A stretch of 16,390 nt of DNA, taken from contig JAJYZK010000018.1 in the NCBI GenBank assembly GCA_021799945.1, positions 1-16,390 of the forward strand, given 5' to 3'. Of the stretch, positions 13,025-16,390 are shown in pieces. The notes beneath the pieces were generated by a model. That model made no database searches. It had not been told where the DNA came from and saw only the letters and a program-made list of their open reading frames with translations. A program made the position numbers and the translations under genes. How positions within the stretch are numbered: position 1 is the stretch's first letter; each line of letters starts with the position of its first letter. Origin of the DNA: Acidobacteriota bacterium. Its GTDB lineage: Bacteria > Acidobacteriota > Terriglobia > Terriglobales > Acidobacteriaceae.

Positions 13025-13783
13025 CTACGCCATCGCCACGTGCGGCTGACCGCCGTGCATGGGCCGCGTAAGGCGGTGCACGAAGTGGTACGGCGGCCAG
13101 GGACCCGAGAGCTGCATCCGGCAATCCTTCAACTGCTGGCTCGCGCTCGAGTATTTGTTCTGGTACCGCTCCACGCATCTGTGTTCGATGAGATGCGCGA
13201 TATCAAGCAGCATTTTGCCCGAGTCGACCCGCCGGCAGCTGACCTCTTCATCGATCGGGCTGAACATCCGATGCATCTGCACCGAGATCGCTCGCGCCTT
13301 GGTCTGGCGCTCGCGCTGGCGGGTTGCATTTTCCCGAAGATTGGAGAGATAACCCCGGCCCACAGTCTCCGGCTCCGGCAGTTTTCGAGGATCCTCCCGC
13401 GCGCAATCCTCCATGAGAACCTTCAGGTGCATTTCCGCCTTGCCGCGCAGCCGTTCTACATTGGCGAGAAACTGCCTCTGGTTGGATCGGATGGAGCGTC
13501 GCAGCCCCTCGTCATCCGCAAAAATCGTGCCGAAGCGAAAGGGTAGGACGGTGGTCAGCTTGAAACAATCGCTGATAACGCGAGCATGTTCCACTGCCGC
13601 TTTTTGGTCCAGATCGTCTGTTGGGTTGTGTTCACTTACGATAACGGCGAGATCACTGGCTGGGTAAAGGAAGATTTGATTGCCTGAGATGCCGGCGACC
13701 GATTCCATCGGTATCGGTTTTCGGTGGCGGGAAAGCTCAGGGAATGACTGCTTTTCGCTCACACAGTAGGCATACCATGCCAT
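13025..13783 (-). CDS. Gas vesicle protein GvpL/GvpF family
   Basis: 252 residues, typical for GvpL/F. The start MAWYAYCVSE is the usual first strand. DDLDQKAAVEHARVISDCF and VLPFRFGTIFADDEGLRRSI (about 78-97) are the family's most recognisable core, followed by LANVERLRGKAEMHLKVLME. Near the end, QLKDCRMQLSGPWPPYHFV contains the GPWPPY motif common to these proteins. GvpF and GvpL are minor proteins of the gas-vesicle shell or its assembly complex, joining the GvpA shell protein. No gvpA, gvpN or other gas-vesicle gene is in the window. The ATG at 13781-13783 has GGAG about 9 bases upstream. I cannot tell F from L by sequence, so no symbol is given. Confidence 0.88.
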   Translation of the reverse strand: MAWYAYCVSEKQSFPELSRHRKPIPMESVAGISGNQIFLYPASDLAVIVSEHNPTDDLDQKAAVEHARVISDCFKLTTVLPFRFGTIFADDEGLRRSIRSNQRQFLANVERLRGKAEMHLKVLMEDCAREDPRKLPEPETVGRGYLSNLRENATRQRERQTKARAISVQMHRMFSPIDEEVSCRRVDSGKMLLDIAHLIEHRCVERYQNKYSSASQQLKDCRMQLSGPWPPYHFVHRLTRPMHGGQPHVAMA

Positions 13784-13909
13784 AGAGAGTCACTCCACAC
13801 GACGGCGGCGGCCGAAGCCAGCCGACCATTTGCTATCTTCGAAAGACTTGGAACGACTTCGGGCAAGTCTGGCGCGCTCGCTGAAGCGGGCTGCACCGAA
13901 CTACCGGGT

Positions 13910-13939
13910 ATGCTAGCCCCGCAAATTAAGAACTGGCAA
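13910..13939 (-). promoter_or_regulatory. Possible sigma70-type promoter for gvpL/F
   Basis: On the minus strand TTGCCA (13934-13939) is followed 18 bases later by TAGCAT (13910-13915). The -35 matches five of six positions, the -10 four of six. The leader would be about 120 bases, which is long. Confidence 0.35.
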
Positions 13940-14010
13940 CAGGGGAATCGGGAAGGGCGCAGGAAAGCGCCCGATTGTTTGCATTTCGATTTGATGGGAT
14001 CAAAATCTTT

Positions 14011-14022
14011 GTTAACGTTAAC
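14011..14022. promoter_or_regulatory. 12-bp perfect palindrome, possible operator
   Basis: GTTAACGTTAAC reads the same on both strands and lies in an AT-rich patch in GC-rich DNA, about 70 bp upstream of the possible gvpL/F promoter. The form suits a dimeric repressor site; no matching regulator is visible. Confidence 0.3.
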
Positions 14023-14056
14023 TAATCTGCAAGGGGCGCAGTGCATGCGGCAGGGC

Positions 14057-14108
14057 GCTCAGGGTCCTCGGTCAAGGTCCTGGCTCAGGGTCATGGCTCA
14101 GGGTCATG
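14057..14108. repeat. Four tandem 13-bp units at the end of the coiled-coil gene
   Basis: Units are GCTCAGGGTCCTC (14057), GGTCAAGGTCCTG (14070), GCTCAGGGTCATG (14083) and GCTCAGGGTCATG (14096-14108). The last two are identical. The final unit contains the stop codon (14104-14106) of the minus-strand gene. Confidence 0.8.
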
Positions 14109-14469
14109 GGTGGACCCAGCGGAGAATCTGCAAGAGGATCAGCGCCGCCAAAAGAACGGAAAGGATCGCGGTGAGCAGCAGCAGGCGGCTGGACAAAGCC
14201 CGCATTCCCTCCGCCAGCTCGCGGCTCTGCTTGGCGTGCCGTTCATTCTCCGCCAGAAGCTGGCTTATTTCCGCCTCGATGCGGTCGAGTTGATCTGCCT
14301 GAATCTTCGCCCGGGAACCCCAGTCCCGGAGCGAAGCCTGCATTTCAGCCAGGGTTTTACGAATTTCCGACAGTTCCGGAGGGGACTTGATCAGGCCCCG
14401 ATCCAGCAGAGGGACCAGGCGGCTGAGGTAAGGCAGCAAAACGCGCAACTGCAATAGGATTTCCCACAT
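14104..14469 (-). CDS. Small coiled-coil protein with C-terminal membrane anchor
   Basis: 121 residues from the chosen ATG. An amphipathic start, MWEILLQLRVLLPYLSRLVP, is followed by LLDRGLIKSPPELSEIRKTL and a long charged heptad-rich helix (about 25-95, with IQADQLDRIEAEISQLLAEN). One strong membrane helix (about 97-117, LLLLTAILSVLLAALILLQI) lies near the end, before RWVHP. This is a tail-anchored coiled coil of unknown function; I recall similar acidobacterial proteins but no name. The start is uncertain: the frame is open to ATGs at 14622 and 14889 and beyond to 15165. None has a good ribosome site, and the region before 14622 has third positions less GC-rich than the genes around it. It precedes gvpL/F on the same strand by 320 bp. 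Confidence 0.6.
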   Translation of the reverse strand: MWEILLQLRVLLPYLSRLVPLLDRGLIKSPPELSEIRKTLAEMQASLRDWGSRAKIQADQLDRIEAEISQLLAENERHAKQSRELAEGMRALSSRLLLLTAILSVLLAALILLQILRWVHP

Positions 14470-15469
14470 GGACAAAAGCGAGCCTTTCTCGCCCGGCTGC
14501 GGGGAAGCCGCGGATCGAGATAGCTCTCGAATCGGTTTGCGGCCTTCAGGCGTTGCGTTCTCCCCGGAAGTCTCCCGCTCGGCGATCTCCCGGCCCCCGA
14601 TCTCCTGGCTTGCCTTTTCCATAAATTTTGCAACGCGGCGCTGCCTCCGGACATCGTACCGGTTTGTGCTGCGCCCGACTATCACCCGGCCGGGTAATGG
14701 CTGCCATTCGCGGCCCTGTCCGGCCTGCGCTCCGGCGAAGCACTCGCGGGCGCCTGTGGCCTCGATTTTTCCACAGGCGGACGACTGCCGCGATGGTTTC
14801 GATGCGCGACGGAAGGCATCTTGATCCTCTGGACGGCATCCATTCTTTTTGCATCCCATGCAGGCGCGGCAAGGGCGAAAATCTTCCATTTTCAGGAACC
14901 AGTTTCGTAATTTTCTATGAAAAAACAGTTGACCGGGCGCTTGGCGGCGCGATAACTTCATTCTTGCTTTACGAAGTTGCGGCAAAGCGGCTAGATCTCC
15001 ACCTTGGCAAAGCGCCGGTCGCTCACCACCTCTTCTCAGCGATGCATCCGAACAATGCCCTGTCCAGAAATCGGGGGAGGGGCGCTGCACGGCGCTGCAA
15101 AAGGCTGATTGTCGAAGTACGAAGCGAAGAGTGAAGGCGGGACCGGTGAAGTCGGCCGGTTTCAAGACAGCTTCAAAATGAGGCGATCTTTCTGGAACGG
15201 AATTCGCGGGAGTGGAGTGCGCCCGGAAGCCTGAGCCGGACTGGCGAAGGCGGAGAACCGGCGAGCACTTCCGATCCTCAACCGCGCGCTTCCGGGAGAT
15301 GAAAGCAAGACGAAATTAAGTGTGGCAAGACTCGTTCTATAACGTCTAATACTTTGGAAAATCGACCGACGCTGCGGCAGCGAGCCCGGATTCCTGGAAG
15401 CCGGTCGCTCGAAGCCTGAAGTTGAGGGGCGGCGGACGGTCAAAGGATGCAAAACCGAGGAGAATAAAA
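14470..15469. other. About 1 kb without a convincing gene
   Basis: A minus-strand frame continues upstream of the coiled-coil gene to 15165, and the segment 14470-14622 might be its true N-terminus. Beyond that the translation is low-complexity and Arg-rich, third positions are near-neutral, and no family is recognisable. An AT-rich patch at about 14905-14960 could hold a minus-strand promoter. The interval 15166-15469 is the leader region of rpoZ. Confidence 0.5.
15322..15350 (+). promoter_or_regulatory. Possible promoter for rpoZ
   Basis: GTGGCA (15322-15327), 17 bp, then TCTAAT (15345-15350), with an alternative -10 TATAAC just before it (15338-15343). This AT-rich spot is about 120 bases before the rpoZ ATG. 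The hexamers are moderate matches only. Confidence 0.35.
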
Positions 15470-15688
15470 ATGCGTTCCGATCTTATCTTTGGGGCACTTG
15501 CCCATGTCAAGAACCGCTACCAGCTCTGCCAGTTAGCCTCCAAGGCTACTCGTAAAATGCATAAGCCGAATACCCGGCTGCAAGACACCACAAACGACGT
15601 TCTGGTGCGCTTCCGACACGAATCTCCGGTCGCCTCCCCAGACTCCGCCGCGGAGATTTCCCAGGTCCAGCAGCGCCGCGCGGCATAG
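15470..15688 (+). CDS. rpoZ: RNA polymerase omega subunit
   Basis: 72 residues. Omega helps fold and hold the beta-prime subunit of RNA polymerase and forms part of a ppGpp site in some bacteria. KNRYQLCQLASKATRKMHKP (about 14-33) is the omega core, aligning with E. coli NRFDLVLVAARRARQM. LQDTTNDVLVRFRH then matches the following helix and strand. It is shorter than the roughly 90-residue E. coli protein, as I recall for Acidobacteriota, and the last 20 residues are variable. The ATG has GAGGAGA about 6 bases upstream; the frame extends to 15422 without a better start. It is followed 119 bp later by rho, so a transcription-machinery pair. Confidence 0.82.
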   Translation: MRSDLIFGALAHVKNRYQLCQLASKATRKMHKPNTRLQDTTNDVLVRFRHESPVASPDSAAEISQVQQRRAA

Positions 15689-15807
15689 CGCGGCCCTGCC
15701 CGGGGCCCGGTCGGTCCCACGCGCCGCAGACTAACTCTCAAACCTCTCGACATCAGCAAGATCCCTTCCCGGCACAGCCCCCCAGAAGTTCCCATCCGCA
15801 GGTGACA

Positions 15808-16390
<583 letters not shown>

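Larger units (their letters stand above)
13784..14103. other. Upstream region of gvpL/F, no gene
   Basis: 320 bp between two minus-strand genes. It holds a possible gvpL/F promoter, a 12-bp palindrome and the start of a 13-bp tandem repeat, each listed separately. The plus-strand frames here have no family features. Confidence 0.6.

Noticed and set aside
12584..13178. Several overlapping frames in the repeat-rich spacer
   Set aside because: Low-complexity translations of repeats and GC spacer; no ribosome site or family features.
14628..15134. Plus-strand frame of 168 codons upstream of rpoZ
   Set aside because: Arg-rich, no fold or ribosome site, and third-position composition does not look coding.

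Overview
The window is about 16.4 kb of GC-rich, densely coded bacterial chromosome. Several proteins resemble families I know mainly from Acidobacteriota: a LolA-like protein, a FecR-like secreted protein, an EF-P whose loop reads HRTPGNLRAF, and a very short RpoZ. With a signal-peptide TPR/beta-barrel protein that implies an outer membrane, a Solibacter/Bryobacter-like acidobacterium is the best guess. This is recognition from memory; no search was run. I see no rRNA, tRNA, CRISPR array, transposase or phage gene.

Layout. (1) 1-321 (+) is the 3' end of a LolA-like periplasmic protein. It converges on a minus-strand TPR membrane protein (485-1186), followed upstream by a DksA/TraR-type zinc-finger regulator (1379-1759). 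An AT-rich divergent region separates that from a small unknown plus-strand gene (1952-2335). (2) From 7220 down to 2391 all genes run on the minus strand: trpE, trpG, a secreted FecR-like Pro-rich protein coupled to trpG by an ATGA overlap, efp, acyP and apt. (3) From 7543 to 12431 all genes run on the plus strand. First comes a tight three-gene envelope cluster: a PA2779-like anchored protein, a PA2778-like C39 cysteine peptidase, and a TPR/POTRA-like/beta-barrel protein. Then come a glutamate dehydrogenase with its own promoter and pgsA. (4) 12432-13024 is a non-coding stretch rich in repeats and hairpins, including two opposed copies of a TGTCATCCTGAGCG-type repeat. (5) On the minus strand lie an isolated GvpL/GvpF gas-vesicle protein (13025-13783) and a small coiled-coil membrane protein (14104-14469), followed by about 1 kb with no convincing gene. 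(6) rpoZ (15470-15688) and the first 194 codons of rho (15808 to the edge) close the window on the plus strand.

Most unusual points: the Rho Walker-A lysine is replaced by threonine (codon 16348-16350). TrpE appears to lack a short conserved block after GDIFQ and carries a basic insertion further on. EF-P has Asn where Lys or Arg is normally modified. A GvpL/F protein stands with no other gas-vesicle gene in view. The PA2779/C39-peptidase/TPR-barrel cluster looks like a self-contained envelope system of unknown role and is the best candidate for an undescribed one.
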